This document shows, one piece after another, positions 20,648-28,603 of a stretch of DNA of 42,165 nucleotides. The position numbers and the translations under genes are program-made. This stretch comes from Lysobacterales bacterium. Its GTDB lineage: Bacteria; Pseudomonadota; Gammaproteobacteria; Xanthomonadales; SZUA-38. Position 1 is the first letter of the stretch. Every line of letters starts with the position of its first letter. A model generated the notes under the pieces. The model had not been told where the DNA came from. It made no database searches and worked only from the letters and a program-made list of their open reading frames with translations. The stretch lies in the NCBI GenBank assembly GCA_028285525.1, contig JANQOZ010000041.1, positions 1 to 42,165 of the forward strand. Direction: 5' to 3'.

Positions 20648-20703
20648 CACACGACGAGGCGCAGCTCCTCGGTACCCTCGGGGAACAACGCTCGAGGTAA
20701 GCC

Positions 20704-22068
20704 ATGCACCTGACCCGGAATCGATCTCGGACCAACCCAACCCGCCGACCTGCCCCGACCACCCAGGCGGCGTTACTGCTGCTGGCTCTGCCCGTTGCCG
20801 TGTGTCTCGCCGGCTCCAGCTACGACCCCGGGCAGCCGGCCACGATGGATCTCCTTGAGGTGGCCCAAGGGCTCGGTGATAACGGCCAGATTTTTCCCAC
20901 CGACCTGGTGGCGTTCCCCGACGGCTCCGGCCGCCTGTTGATCAGCACGCTGGGAGGTAGCATACGGTTAATCGACGTTGCGCTAACGGCCACGCCCTAC
21001 ATCGACACCGTCAGCGACGACACCATCAATGCGGAGAACGGCAACGCATCGTTTGGCCTCACCACCTTGGCCTTTCACCCCGATTTTGCCAACGTCGGAA
21101 TGCCGGGCTTCGGGCTCCTTTACACGATAGAACCGGAGGTGACCCGGACCAACCCGCCGCCGGACTTTCCCGGCATTCGCAACGACTTCGTCGGCGGCAA
21201 CAACCCGGCCCATGACCGGGTGCTGTACGAATACCGGGCCGACTCGCTCGCTGCGAACACGTTTACGGGCCTGAAGCGAGAGGTGCTGCGAATCCATGAA
21301 CACCGGCGCGGCCACGACGTGAACGACCTCGCCTTCGACGCCGCCGGCTACCTGTACATCGCTGTCGGCGACACGGTGGTGAGCGGGAGCGCTCAGGAGC
21401 TCGACAACGTGTTCGGCACAATCTTGCGAATCGATCCACTGGCGCCTGAACAAACGCCCGGCAGCATCGATCTGGTAAGCGCCAACGGGGCCTATCGCGT
21501 GCCCGCGGACAATCCGTTCCTGGGAACGTCCGGCGCGGTGCCGGAGATTTTTGCGTACGGCTTGCGCAACCCGTTTCGGATTTTTGTCGACCCGCTAACC
21601 GACGAGCTGTGGGTCAGCAGCAACGGCGCCAGTTCTCGTGAGTCGGTTTATCAGGTGAGCAGCGGTGACAACCTCGGCTGGCCGTTTTTTGAAGGCACTC
21701 GACAGAACAATCCGCCGCCGAATGGCTTCACCTACGTCCCGCCGGTCTTTGAATACTCCCACAGCCTCGGGCAGTCGGTGACGGGCATCGTCGTTTATCG
21801 CGGCAGCCACCTCTCCGAGCAGGCAGGTCGCGTCGTGTTCAGCGACTTTCTGGGCAGCGGCTCGGACGGCGCCCGGGTTTTTGTCGGTGACCTGACAACC
21901 GGCGTCTTTTCCGACCTCAACGCCGCTGGCCCGGTTGAGCTGCCCTCAACGCTGGTCTCGATCGGCCTGGACGAGGCTGGCGAGATGTACTTCCTGGGCG
22001 GCGACGGCCGCGTGCTCGGCACCACGCCGGACGGCCTCCTGTTTCGAAACGGTTTCGAGGGCGATTAG
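20704..22068 (+). CDS. Exported PQQ-type glucose/sorbosone dehydrogenase-like beta-propeller protein
   Basis: This 454-residue protein starts at ATG 20704, six bases after GAGG. It has a basic N-terminus and a hydrophobic signal segment (~22-38). The body matches the six-bladed soluble quinoprotein (GSDH) family: FPTDLVAFPDGSGRLLIST at the start, GLTTLAFHPDF carrying the family His, HDVNDLAFDAAGYLYIAVGD, AYGLRNPFRI, and DNLGWPFFEG. In characterised members the PQQ enzyme oxidises aldose sugars in the periplasm. Whether this one binds PQQ is uncertain, and no PQQ synthesis genes are present. The last residues are LFRNGFEGD, a C-terminal tail discussed under findings. It converges on the deformylase gene with a four-base stop overlap. 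Confidence 0.82.
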   Translation: MHLTRNRSRTNPTRRPAPTTQAALLLLALPVAVCLAGSSYDPGQPATMDLLEVAQGLGDNGQIFPTDLVAFPDGSGRLLISTLGGSIRLIDVALTATPYIDTVSDDTINAENGNASFGLTTLAFHPDFANVGMPGFGLLYTIEPEVTRTNPPPDFPGIRNDFVGGNNPAHDRVLYEYRADSLAANTFTGLKREVLRIHEHRRGHDVNDLAFDAAGYLYIAVGDTVVSGSAQELDNVFGTILRIDPLAPEQTPGSIDLVSANGAYRVPADNPFLGTSGAVPEIFAYGLRNPFRIFVDPLTDELWVSSNGASSRESVYQVSSGDNLGWPFFEGTRQNNPPPNGFTYVPPVFEYSHSLGQSVTGIVVYRGSHLSEQAGRVVFSDFLGSGSDGARVFVGDLTTGVFSDLNAAGPVELPSTLVSIGLDEAGEMYFLGGDGRVLGTTPDGLLFRNGFEGD

Positions 22069-22676
22069 CGTTCGGCGCTGGTCCGGCCGGGCTGCGTAGT
22101 GAAAGCGCCGGGTGATGGCCAGTGCGGCTGCCAGCTGTCTCGCTTGGCCATGAGCGCATCGGACAGGAGAAAGCGCGGGTCGCTGATGCGCATCGGCATC
22201 AGGATGCCGTCCAGGTGATCCATCTCGTGCTGAAACACGCGGGCCGCAAAGCCCTCAAGACGGGCGGTGACCGGCTCACCGTTCTGGTCTAGTCCGCTGA
22301 CCTCAATCTCCGCCGGGCGCGAGACCCAGCCCCGCAATCCGGGCACCGAAAGGCAACCCTCCCACGCCCAGCAGGACCCGCTGCTGGACTCGATCACCGG
22401 GTTCACCCAGAACTGGAGCGGAAACGCTTCGGCGTCCGGGTAGCGGTCGTTCACGCCGCTGATCCCGAGGCAAAACACCCGCGCGGCCCAGCCGACCTGA
22501 GGCGCAGCGATGCCGATGCCGCCGTAAGCATCCATGCAACGGGCCAGCGTATCGAGGCGGTCCGGCCAATCATCAGCAGCGATGTCGTCGGCCGACACGG
22601 CCGGCTGCGGCTGCATCAGAGATGCCTCACCCCAGAACACCAGGCCCGGCAGTTCGGACGTGGCCTCGTCTACCAC
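22065..22676 (-). CDS. def: Peptide deformylase
   Basis: This 203-residue metalloenzyme removes the formyl group from nascent N-terminal methionine. The three motifs are complete and correctly spaced: GIGIAAPQVG near residue 52, EGCLSVPG near 105 (Cys metal ligand), and QHEMDHLDG near 147 (two His ligands and catalytic Glu). The GTG start at 22676 overlaps the end of the DUF2855 gene by seven bases, so it is probably translationally coupled. The usual fmt partner is absent, and the C-terminal 30 residues are a Ser/Pro/Thr-rich tail. It may be a second deformylase rather than the housekeeping one. Confidence 0.9.
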   Translation of the reverse strand: MVDEATSELPGLVFWGEASLMQPQPAVSADDIAADDWPDRLDTLARCMDAYGGIGIAAPQVGWAARVFCLGISGVNDRYPDAEAFPLQFWVNPVIESSSGSCWAWEGCLSVPGLRGWVSRPAEIEVSGLDQNGEPVTARLEGFAARVFQHEMDHLDGILMPMRISDPRFLLSDALMAKRDSWQPHWPSPGAFTTQPGRTSAER

Positions 22677-23746
22677 CGCGCCATGTAGCCCTGGCTGGGA
22701 TTGTTGGTACCGGCCAGCAGGTCACGATAGGTCTGGCCGATCGCGTCCGGGCCTTGCCGGATCGTCACCTCCAGGGCACGCCCCGCCAACGGGAGGAAGT
22801 CTTGCCAGGCGTTGGCCAGACGCTGCTGAAACTCGGCCGCACCCCATTCGGCTACACGTCGCTCAACGTGCGTTGGCGCGAACAGGAACTGCGGCTTGGG
22901 TCCGTGTTCGGGCGGCGTATCGCTTCGCGCCTGCCAGTGAGAGCCTCCGATCGCGCAGCTGTATTTCAGCCGACTGTCCCAGCGCTGATGAATCTCGTCG
23001 CGCAGGGCGCCGTTGCCGGCGATGTCGACATAAACCACCGGCGTCGCGGCATCCAGCGTCGCGAGCTCGTCATAGCTCACCACCTTGTCATAGCAGCCAA
23101 GACCCTCGGTAAAAGTCACGTTGCCGGAGGAGGTCAGGCCGACACACTCAACGTCGGCGCGCGCCCTGAGCAGATGCGCGATTGCCATCGCGGTCTTGCT
23201 GGAAGCGCTGGACAGCAGCACCTTACCGGCGCCGAAGAACTGCTGCTCCGCCAGGAAGTCATCGGCCACGAAGGCCGTCGCAAAAAGCGGCTTGAACAGC
23301 GCCTGCTGCGCCTCAAACTCGGGCCGGTACAGCGGATCTGCCGACGTACGCATGTACTGGTTGTAGACCGCCGGGAGTTCGCGTCGATGTTCAGCGCCGT
23401 CTTCAATCATCGCGGGCGTCTGGCGATGCGGCGTCATCAGCAGGTGCGAGGACAGCGGAAAGAAGCCGAACAGCCGCTCACCGGCAGCGATGCCTTCAAC
23501 CCGGCTCTCGGTCACCGTCCCAAAGCCCCAGACCGGCAGTACCCCCCAGTCGTCGACGGCCGGAAAGAACCGCCAGTAGCCGAGCGTTGTCCCGTGATCG
23601 GCGTAGCTGATGTTGTTGGCGGTCAGCGCAAACGTCTCGACCGCGCAGACGAGCTGACCGGCATCAGGTTCGCGGACTGGCTCGCTTTGCCAACGGGTTT
23701 CGTCCAGCTGGGCCTGCCGGATCAGCAGTGTAGTTTGCTCGCTCAT
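22670..23746 (-). CDS. DUF2855 family MDR-like protein
   Basis: This 358-residue protein starts at ATG 23746 (MSEQTTLL); the frame opens 21 codons further upstream, but homologous-looking sequence starts here. It resembles DUF2855 with a zinc-independent medium-chain dehydrogenase/reductase layout. It has NISYADHGTTLGYWRFFP in the N-terminal part, PVWGFGTV, and a Rossmann-type segment FGAGKVLLSSASSKTAMAIA followed by LTSSGNVTF. Oxidoreductase chemistry is plausible, but the substrate is unknown. The 3' end overlaps the start of the peptide deformylase gene, making a two-gene operon. Confidence 0.8.
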   Translation of the reverse strand: MSEQTTLLIRQAQLDETRWQSEPVREPDAGQLVCAVETFALTANNISYADHGTTLGYWRFFPAVDDWGVLPVWGFGTVTESRVEGIAAGERLFGFFPLSSHLLMTPHRQTPAMIEDGAEHRRELPAVYNQYMRTSADPLYRPEFEAQQALFKPLFATAFVADDFLAEQQFFGAGKVLLSSASSKTAMAIAHLLRARADVECVGLTSSGNVTFTEGLGCYDKVVSYDELATLDAATPVVYVDIAGNGALRDEIHQRWDSRLKYSCAIGGSHWQARSDTPPEHGPKPQFLFAPTHVERRVAEWGAAEFQQRLANAWQDFLPLAGRALEVTIRQGPDAIGQTYRDLLAGTNNPSQGYMARW

Positions 23747-23830
23747 AGAAGGTGCTTCAGGTCTTTTTGGTATCTTAGCGCGCGCCGCCAGGCAGGGTAA
23801 GATAACCATCTTCCAACAGGGGTTTTTGAC

Positions 23831-24475
23831 ATGTCACTGCCGCGCGAACTGAGCCCCGTCGAGGTGCGCATCCTGGGTTGTCTGATCGAGAAACAGGCCA
23901 CGACGCCGGATCAATATCCCCTGACGCTGAACAGCCTGACCACCGCCTGCAACCAGAAATCGAGCCGTCATCCTGTCACGTCTTACGAGATCGGCGAAAT
24001 CGGGCACGCGCTGCGCCAGCTCGGAGATCTTCGGCTGGTCAGCGAATCGCGCGCTTCTCGCGCCGCCAAGTACGAACACCACTTCGGTGAGGTGGTTCAG
24101 ATCCTGAAAAAGGAGCTGGCGGTGCTGTATATTCTGATGCTCCGCGGTGCCCAAACCCCGGGAGAGGTGCGGACCCGATGTCAGAGAATTCACGATTTTG
24201 AAGATCTGGACGACGTTATCTACGTGCTGGATCGCCTCATCGAGCGGGAGCCGGCACTGGTCCAGCGCGTGCCCCGGGGCCCGGGACAGAAGGACGACCG
24301 CTACGTGCATCTGCTGAGCGGTGAGCCGTCGGCTGAGCTGCTGGCAGCGCCGGCAGCAAGCGGGTCGTCAGCCGGCAGCCGAAGTTCGCTGGCCCAGCAG
24401 GTCGCCGACCTTACGAGCCGTGTTGAAGCACTGGAAGAGCAGTTGGCCCGGCTGGCGCCGCGCCCGATGGACTGA
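23831..24475 (+). CDS. yceH: YceH (DUF480) family winged-helix protein
   Basis: This 214-residue protein starts at ATG 23831 after an AGGGG site. It opens with LSPVEVRILGCLIEKQATTPDQYPLTLNSL (residues ~6-35) and continues with ACNQKSSRHP, the unmistakable DUF480 signature. A second winged-helix half follows (LYILMLRGAQTPGEVRTRC). The extreme C-terminus (~180-208) is an amphipathic coiled coil after an Ala/Ser-rich linker. The family role is unknown, though the tandem winged-helix fold suggests nucleic-acid or protein binding. It faces the EF-Ts-like gene, with eight bases between the stops. Confidence 0.92.
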   Translation: MSLPRELSPVEVRILGCLIEKQATTPDQYPLTLNSLTTACNQKSSRHPVTSYEIGEIGHALRQLGDLRLVSESRASRAAKYEHHFGEVVQILKKELAVLYILMLRGAQTPGEVRTRCQRIHDFEDLDDVIYVLDRLIEREPALVQRVPRGPGQKDDRYVHLLSGEPSAELLAAPAASGSSAGSRSSLAQQVADLTSRVEALEEQLARLAPRPMD

Positions 24476-24483
24476 AAGGCTGC

Positions 24484-24837
24484 TTAGCTTTCGTCGCAGG
24501 TCCAGCGTTCGAAGCGGCGGACCGTGATCTGACTGCCCAGATCGCGTTCGGTCTGCCCGATGTACTGGGCGACGGTGAGCGTATCGGATCGCACAAAGCG
24601 CTGGCTGAGCAGCAGCGCGTCCTGCCGCACAGGCCGGGCGTCAGGCCATGCACGCTGAAGCGGCTCCATTTCCACCTGGGAGATTCCGATGGGATCCATG
24701 GCCGCGATGTGTATCGCCAGGTCACGCGCGAGGGCGGCAAATTCTTCGGTCCGGGCGGTGAAATCGTCGCTGGTCTCTAGCTCTACCAGCACCCCGATGC
24801 GGCCGTTATGGACGTAGCTTTCGATGTATCGATACAT
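24484..24837 (-). CDS. Stand-alone EF-Ts C-terminal (dimerisation) domain protein
   Basis: This 117-residue protein starts at ATG 24837 (MYRYIESYVHNGRIGVLVEL); the frame is open further upstream but reads as low-complexity antisense there. It aligns with the second half of elongation factor Ts. YIESYVHNGRIGVLVE matches the EF-Ts LGSYQHGARIGVLV strand, ARDLAIHIAAMDPIGIS matches KHIAMHVAASKPEFI, and LSQRFVRSDTLTVAQYIGQ matches LTGQPFVMEPSKTVGQLLK. The final TVRRFERW matches the last EF-Ts strand. The N-terminal UBA module and first core subdomain with the TDF motif that contacts EF-Tu are absent. Family assignment is by direct sequence comparison; the function is unknown. Confidence 0.75.
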   Translation of the reverse strand: MYRYIESYVHNGRIGVLVELETSDDFTARTEEFAALARDLAIHIAAMDPIGISQVEMEPLQRAWPDARPVRQDALLLSQRFVRSDTLTVAQYIGQTERDLGSQITVRRFERWTCDES

Positions 24838-24952
24838 AGCCCGATTGTGGCGTCTTTCCCCGCCGCAGCGCAATACCCTTAACCGGCTGCTGACGTGTTC
24901 GCGGGCACGATCCAAGGTTAAAATCGGCCGGCGCACAGACAGGAGTTCCCCT

Positions 24953-25552
24953 ATGCAGCAGCGGACATCTTCGCCTCTTAACGCCAAGGTCGCCCGGCTA
25001 GCCGGCCTGACCCTCCTTGTAGCCCTGGTGTTCAGCCAGCTCGGCCACGCTGCTCCCGTCGCCGAAGACGAGCGGGTCGATCTTGATTTGCGACGTACCA
25101 CCCTGGTGGTCAGAGACATCGACGCGTCGCTTAAGTTTTACCGTGACGCGCTGGGGATGGAGGTGATCTATGACCGGGACATCATCACACCCAGCAGCGC
25201 CAGGTCGGACGAAGAAGCGGAACGGGCGCGGCGCCTCGTGTTCCTGCGCGCAAACGACAACTTCATCGGCGTGCTCGGTCTGCTGCAGTACCGTAAGCCG
25301 CTCAAACAGCCTGTCCATCAGGGGCTCGAACCGTTTACGCCCGGTTCGATGGTGCTGCTGTTCAACACGGGAGATCTGAAGTCTCGCTTCGCCGCCGCAG
25401 CTGCCACCGAAGGCACGCGAGTGCTGAGCAAGCCCTCGCTGACCCGCTATCCGAACTATGACGGCAGCGGCACCATTGAGGTGATGGTGAGCGTGTTGAC
25501 CGACCCAGACGGGTTCGTCGTTGAGCTCAATCAGGTGCTGAGCGGGCTTTGA
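24953..25552 (+). CDS. Exported VOC (glyoxalase/dioxygenase) superfamily protein
   Basis: This 199-residue protein starts at ATG 24953 with AGGAG seven bases upstream. Residues 10-34 form a signal peptide (LAGLTLLVALVFSQLGHAAP). The rest is one VOC unit pair: RRTTLVVRDIDASLKFYRDALGMEVIYDRD, then about 95 residues later the second half ending VSVLTDPDGFVVELNQV, whose Glu is the typical metal ligand. VOC proteins catalyse metal-dependent isomerisation, ring cleavage or drug binding. Here the first-half ligand position is not a clear His. Export to the periplasm is unusual for the family. No operon partner is evident. Confidence 0.85.
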   Translation: MQQRTSSPLNAKVARLAGLTLLVALVFSQLGHAAPVAEDERVDLDLRRTTLVVRDIDASLKFYRDALGMEVIYDRDIITPSSARSDEEAERARRLVFLRANDNFIGVLGLLQYRKPLKQPVHQGLEPFTPGSMVLLFNTGDLKSRFAAAAATEGTRVLSKPSLTRYPNYDGSGTIEVMVSVLTDPDGFVVELNQVLSGL

Positions 25553-25574
25553 CCACAGCGCACCCCTCAAGGGG

Positions 25575-26045
25575 TCAGCTGTCTGCGAGGTCCTTCTCGA
25601 TATCCAGGAGCATGCCGTTAAGCTCCTCCAGGCGCTGCTTGCCGAGGCGTTTCTCAAGCTCGCGATAGATCTCTGAGGAATGCGGCGCCACGGCCCGGAA
25701 CAGGCGCTGGCCTTTGGCGGTCATCATCACCTGAGCGCGACGCTGGTCGATGCGCTGGGCGCGTTTTTTCACCAGCCCCTTGCTGATCAGGCCGCGCAAA
25801 ATCCGCGACAGACTCGGCGGCAGAATCACCGCCTCCCGAGCCAGCTTGGTGACGGTGATCTCCTCGTTTTCCATCAGCACGCGAAGCACGCGCCACTGCT
25901 GCTCGGTCAGCTTGTGCTCGTGGAGCATGGGCCGGAACTCGGCCATACAGGCCTCTCGCGCCCGCAGCAGCGTCATGGGAAGTGACTGCGCCAGGGGCCG
26001 AAGATGAACGTCCTGCTCGGTGGACGGCGGTTTTGTGCGCGCCAC
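25575..26045 (-). CDS. MarR-family regulator, HpaR-like
   Basis: This 156-residue winged-helix protein has LPMTLLRAREACMAEFRPML at ~residues 23-42, then LTEQQWRVLRVL, ITVTKLAREAVILPPSLSRILRGLISKGLV for the HTH (~70-100) and the basic wing RIDQRRAQVMMTAKG. The LLRAREA start and LTEQQWRVLR are typical of HpaR, the repressor of homoprotocatechuate degradation. I choose GTG 26045, four bases after the fumarylacetoacetase stop. The alternative ATG 25976 would remove part of helix 1. Co-transcription with fumarylacetoacetase suggests it controls aromatic amino-acid catabolism and possibly its own operon. Confidence 0.85.
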   Translation of the reverse strand: MARTKPPSTEQDVHLRPLAQSLPMTLLRAREACMAEFRPMLHEHKLTEQQWRVLRVLMENEEITVTKLAREAVILPPSLSRILRGLISKGLVKKRAQRIDQRRAQVMMTAKGQRLFRAVAPHSSEIYRELEKRLGKQRLEELNGMLLDIEKDLADS

Positions 26046-26049
26046 GGGA

Positions 26050-27327
26050 CTAAAGCGCCGGCTGGATCTGACAGCGCACTTCACCGAAGCCGACGCGCAC
26101 GCCGGCTTTTTCGGCATGGCCGCGCAGAATCACGGTATCGCCGTCTTCGATGAACTTGCGTTCAGATCCGTCTTTGAGCGCCACCGGCTTGCTGCCGGCC
26201 CAGGACAGCTCGAGCATCGAACCGTACTCGTGAGGCTCCGAGCCGCTGATGGTGCCGGACGCCAGCATGTCAGCGACGTTGATGTTGCAGCCGTTCACCG
26301 TATGGTGAGCAAGCTGCTGACGCATCGACCAGTAAAGATGCTTGAGGTTCGATTCGGTGACGCGGGTTTCGACGCCGGCCGGCGTTTCGATCCAGGCCTC
26401 CAGCGCCACGTCATAGTGACCGTTGGAGTCCTGACGCAGGTAGTCCAGCACCTCCGGCTCCTGCTCCGGGCCCGGAACAATAAACGGCTCCAGCGCATCC
26501 AGCGTCACCACCCAGGGCGACACGCTGGAGCCAAAATTCTTGCCGAGAAACGGACCGAGCGGCACGTATTCCCAGGCCTGGATATCCCGGGCGGACCAGT
26601 CGTTGAACAGCATCAGCCCAAAGATATAGTCGTCAGCCTCGGCGACCGAGATCGACTCACCGAGCGGCTTGCCGGCAAACGTCACGAAACCCATCTCCAG
26701 CTCAAAATCCAGCCGCGTGCTGGGACCAAAAACCGGCGCGTCTGCGTCCGGCGGCTTACGCTGGCCCTTCGGGCGATGCAGCGGAACGCCGGACACCACG
26801 ATGCTGGAGGCGCGACCGTGATAGCCGACGGGCAGGTGTTTCCAGTTGGGCATCAGCGCGTTGTCGGGGTCACGGAACATGCAGCCGACGTTGTAGGCAT
26901 GCTGTTCGCTGGCGTAAAAATCCGTGTAGTCACGCACCCGGACAGGCATCAGCAGGTCGACGTGCTCGCTGGGGATCAGCGCCTCGTTGCGCACCAGCTC
27001 CGCGCCGCGCAGCTCGTCGTTGTCGGCGTTGAGCAGATCTGAGATTCGCTGGCGCAGGGCCCGCATGCCGGATTTTCCGGCTGCCTGCATCAAGGCGTTG
27101 AGGTGGCGAGATCCGTAGCACGCTTTCGGGAATCCCAGTTCCCGGAGTAACCCGTGGCTCGCAAGCACGTAGAGATCGAGGACGTAGTGTCCAATCGCGA
27201 CGCCGACCCGCGCGGTCTTCCCGGTGGGGCGAATGATGCCAAACGGCAGGTTCTGTATCGGAAAGTCGCTGTTCGCCGGAACTTCAACCCAGCTTCTCAG
27301 TTCCGGGTTGTTGGCTGCAATCGTCAC
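26050..27327 (-). CDS. fahA: Fumarylacetoacetase
   Basis: This 425-residue enzyme hydrolyses fumarylacetoacetate to fumarate and acetoacetate, the last step of tyrosine/homogentisate breakdown. It contains the catalytic block VRDYTDFYASEQHAYNVG (metal Asp, catalytic His), LPVGYHGRASSIVVSG, the metal ligands in RLDFELEMG, and FNDWSARDIQAWEYVPLG with FLGKNF, all as in animal and bacterial FAH. GTG 27327 is chosen because AGGGG sits about seven bases upstream and the length then matches the family; the frame is open a further 33 codons. It is followed four bases later by the HpaR-like gene. Homogentisate dioxygenase is not in the window. Confidence 0.94.
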   Translation of the reverse strand: MTIAANNPELRSWVEVPANSDFPIQNLPFGIIRPTGKTARVGVAIGHYVLDLYVLASHGLLRELGFPKACYGSRHLNALMQAAGKSGMRALRQRISDLLNADNDELRGAELVRNEALIPSEHVDLLMPVRVRDYTDFYASEQHAYNVGCMFRDPDNALMPNWKHLPVGYHGRASSIVVSGVPLHRPKGQRKPPDADAPVFGPSTRLDFELEMGFVTFAGKPLGESISVAEADDYIFGLMLFNDWSARDIQAWEYVPLGPFLGKNFGSSVSPWVVTLDALEPFIVPGPEQEPEVLDYLRQDSNGHYDVALEAWIETPAGVETRVTESNLKHLYWSMRQQLAHHTVNGCNINVADMLASGTISGSEPHEYGSMLELSWAGSKPVALKDGSERKFIEDGDTVILRGHAEKAGVRVGFGEVRCQIQPAL

Positions 27328-27435
27328 ATCTGTTCCCCTTGAGTCCCCGTTTGAATGGTGTTGGCGCGCCTGATGCCCTCCAGGCGGCCGCCAGCTGGGT
27401 GCAGCGTCAGTGACGGCACCGCACATGATACCCGG

Positions 27436-28506
27436 TCACCGTTGGCGGCCCAAACGCATCGCCGGTCGTTCAATCAGTCGAAAGGAAGCATGGGCCAGGG
27501 CAAAAACCACCGGCGCCGTGGCGGCCAGCGCGGCGAAGCGTAGCGAAGCCGGCCAGCTTTCCGGAATGACCCGAATCACCAGCAGAATCACCGGCAGATG
27601 CCACAGATATACGCCGTAGCTCACGTCCCCCAGCCACCGCCACAGCCTGGCGAGCCTCAGCTCGAAGGTGTAATCGTGGGCGATGTAGATCAGCGCCGCG
27701 AGCCCAACCGCGTTTATCGACTCCCAGAGATAGAGCAGCCAGCCATGCTGCCAGTACTCGTCCAGGCGCCAAAGCAGCAGGCTCATCCAACCGGCCAGGA
27801 GCGTCAGGACTCCCACCAGCCAGGCCGCCCGTCCCCGATACGCCAGCCCGCGAGGGATCAGCTTCGCGGCGACCAGCCCCATCGCAAAAACGCTCAAGAC
27901 TCCCGGCAGCTGTCCGATCAGGTTGGCGATCTCGGGGACGCTGCGGTCGGCCATACCCGCAAAGATCGCCATCCGGTAAGCCGCCGTGATCGCCACACAC
28001 AGCGCGGCAAATGCCACTACGCCGAGGCGCAGCACCAGCCACCCAAGCACCGGCAGAAGCAGGTAAAAGGCGAATTCGATCGGCAGTGTCCACCAAACCC
28101 CGTTCATGGGCTGAACAAACAGCGGCGGCAGATGAAACGCCATCACCACGTGGGCAGCGAGGCCCCGGGCACCGGGCATGGCATAGAGCCCCCAGCCGAG
28201 CGCCAGGAGCAGCAGCAGGATCAGCTGGACCCAATACGCCGGGAAAAGGCGCAGAAAGCGCCGCTTCATAAAGCCGCCGTAACCGCCGGCCAGATCGGTG
28301 CTGAAATACTGATGACCCAGGAGGAAGGCCGACAGCGCATAAAACAGATGGACGCCATACCCGCCGAGTCGAAAGAAGCTGCCGCCCACCATCTCCGGCG
28401 TGCCGGCGAAAAACCACCAGTGAAAACCCATCACCCACATGGCGGCGAGCCCCCGCAGGGCGTGCAGCACGGGAAAGAACGTGGGGCTAGTGGGGGCAGC
28501 GGGCAT
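27436..28506 (-). CDS. Acyltransferase-3 (OafA/YrhL type) membrane protein
   Basis: This 356-residue protein starts at ATG 28506; an ATG nine codons upstream is possible. It shows the acyltransferase-3 layout of about ten helices. The first is VLHALRGLAAMWVMGFHWWFF, where the His within the R-G-x-A…H pattern is the family catalytic residue. GVHLFYALSAFLLG and KRRFLRLFPAYW follow, and the latter is the typical R-R-x-x-R-x-x-P motif. GVWWTLPIEFAFYLLLP is the fourth hallmark, and the last helices carry SYGVYLWHLP. Such enzymes O-acetylate cell-surface glycans or lipids. There are no glycan genes nearby to suggest the substrate. Confidence 0.9.
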   Translation of the reverse strand: MPAAPTSPTFFPVLHALRGLAAMWVMGFHWWFFAGTPEMVGGSFFRLGGYGVHLFYALSAFLLGHQYFSTDLAGGYGGFMKRRFLRLFPAYWVQLILLLLLALGWGLYAMPGARGLAAHVVMAFHLPPLFVQPMNGVWWTLPIEFAFYLLLPVLGWLVLRLGVVAFAALCVAITAAYRMAIFAGMADRSVPEIANLIGQLPGVLSVFAMGLVAAKLIPRGLAYRGRAAWLVGVLTLLAGWMSLLLWRLDEYWQHGWLLYLWESINAVGLAALIYIAHDYTFELRLARLWRWLGDVSYGVYLWHLPVILLVIRVIPESWPASLRFAALAATAPVVFALAHASFRLIERPAMRLGRQR

Positions 28507-28547
28507 GGGGCGCCATCTTAGCGGACCGCGCAACCCATCCGCGCCGC

Positions 28548-28576
28548 AAAAAAAGCCGCCGGCGAACGCCGGCGGC
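28548..28576 (-). terminator. Intrinsic terminator facing the acyltransferase gene
   Basis: GCCGCCGGCG (28555-28564) pairs with CGCCGGCGGC (28567-28576), and the minus-strand transcript continues into seven U residues (A run 28548-28554). It would end minus-strand transcripts coming from the small secreted gene and through the inverted-repeat element, before the acyltransferase start. Confidence 0.88.
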
Positions 28577-28603
28577 CAGGCCTATCGTAGGGGCAGGGAC
28601 CGA

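Noticed and set aside
25562..25575. Small hairpin ACCCCT-CA-AGGGGT between the VOC and MarR genes
   Set aside because: Only a two-base loop and no U run on either strand, so termination is not supported.
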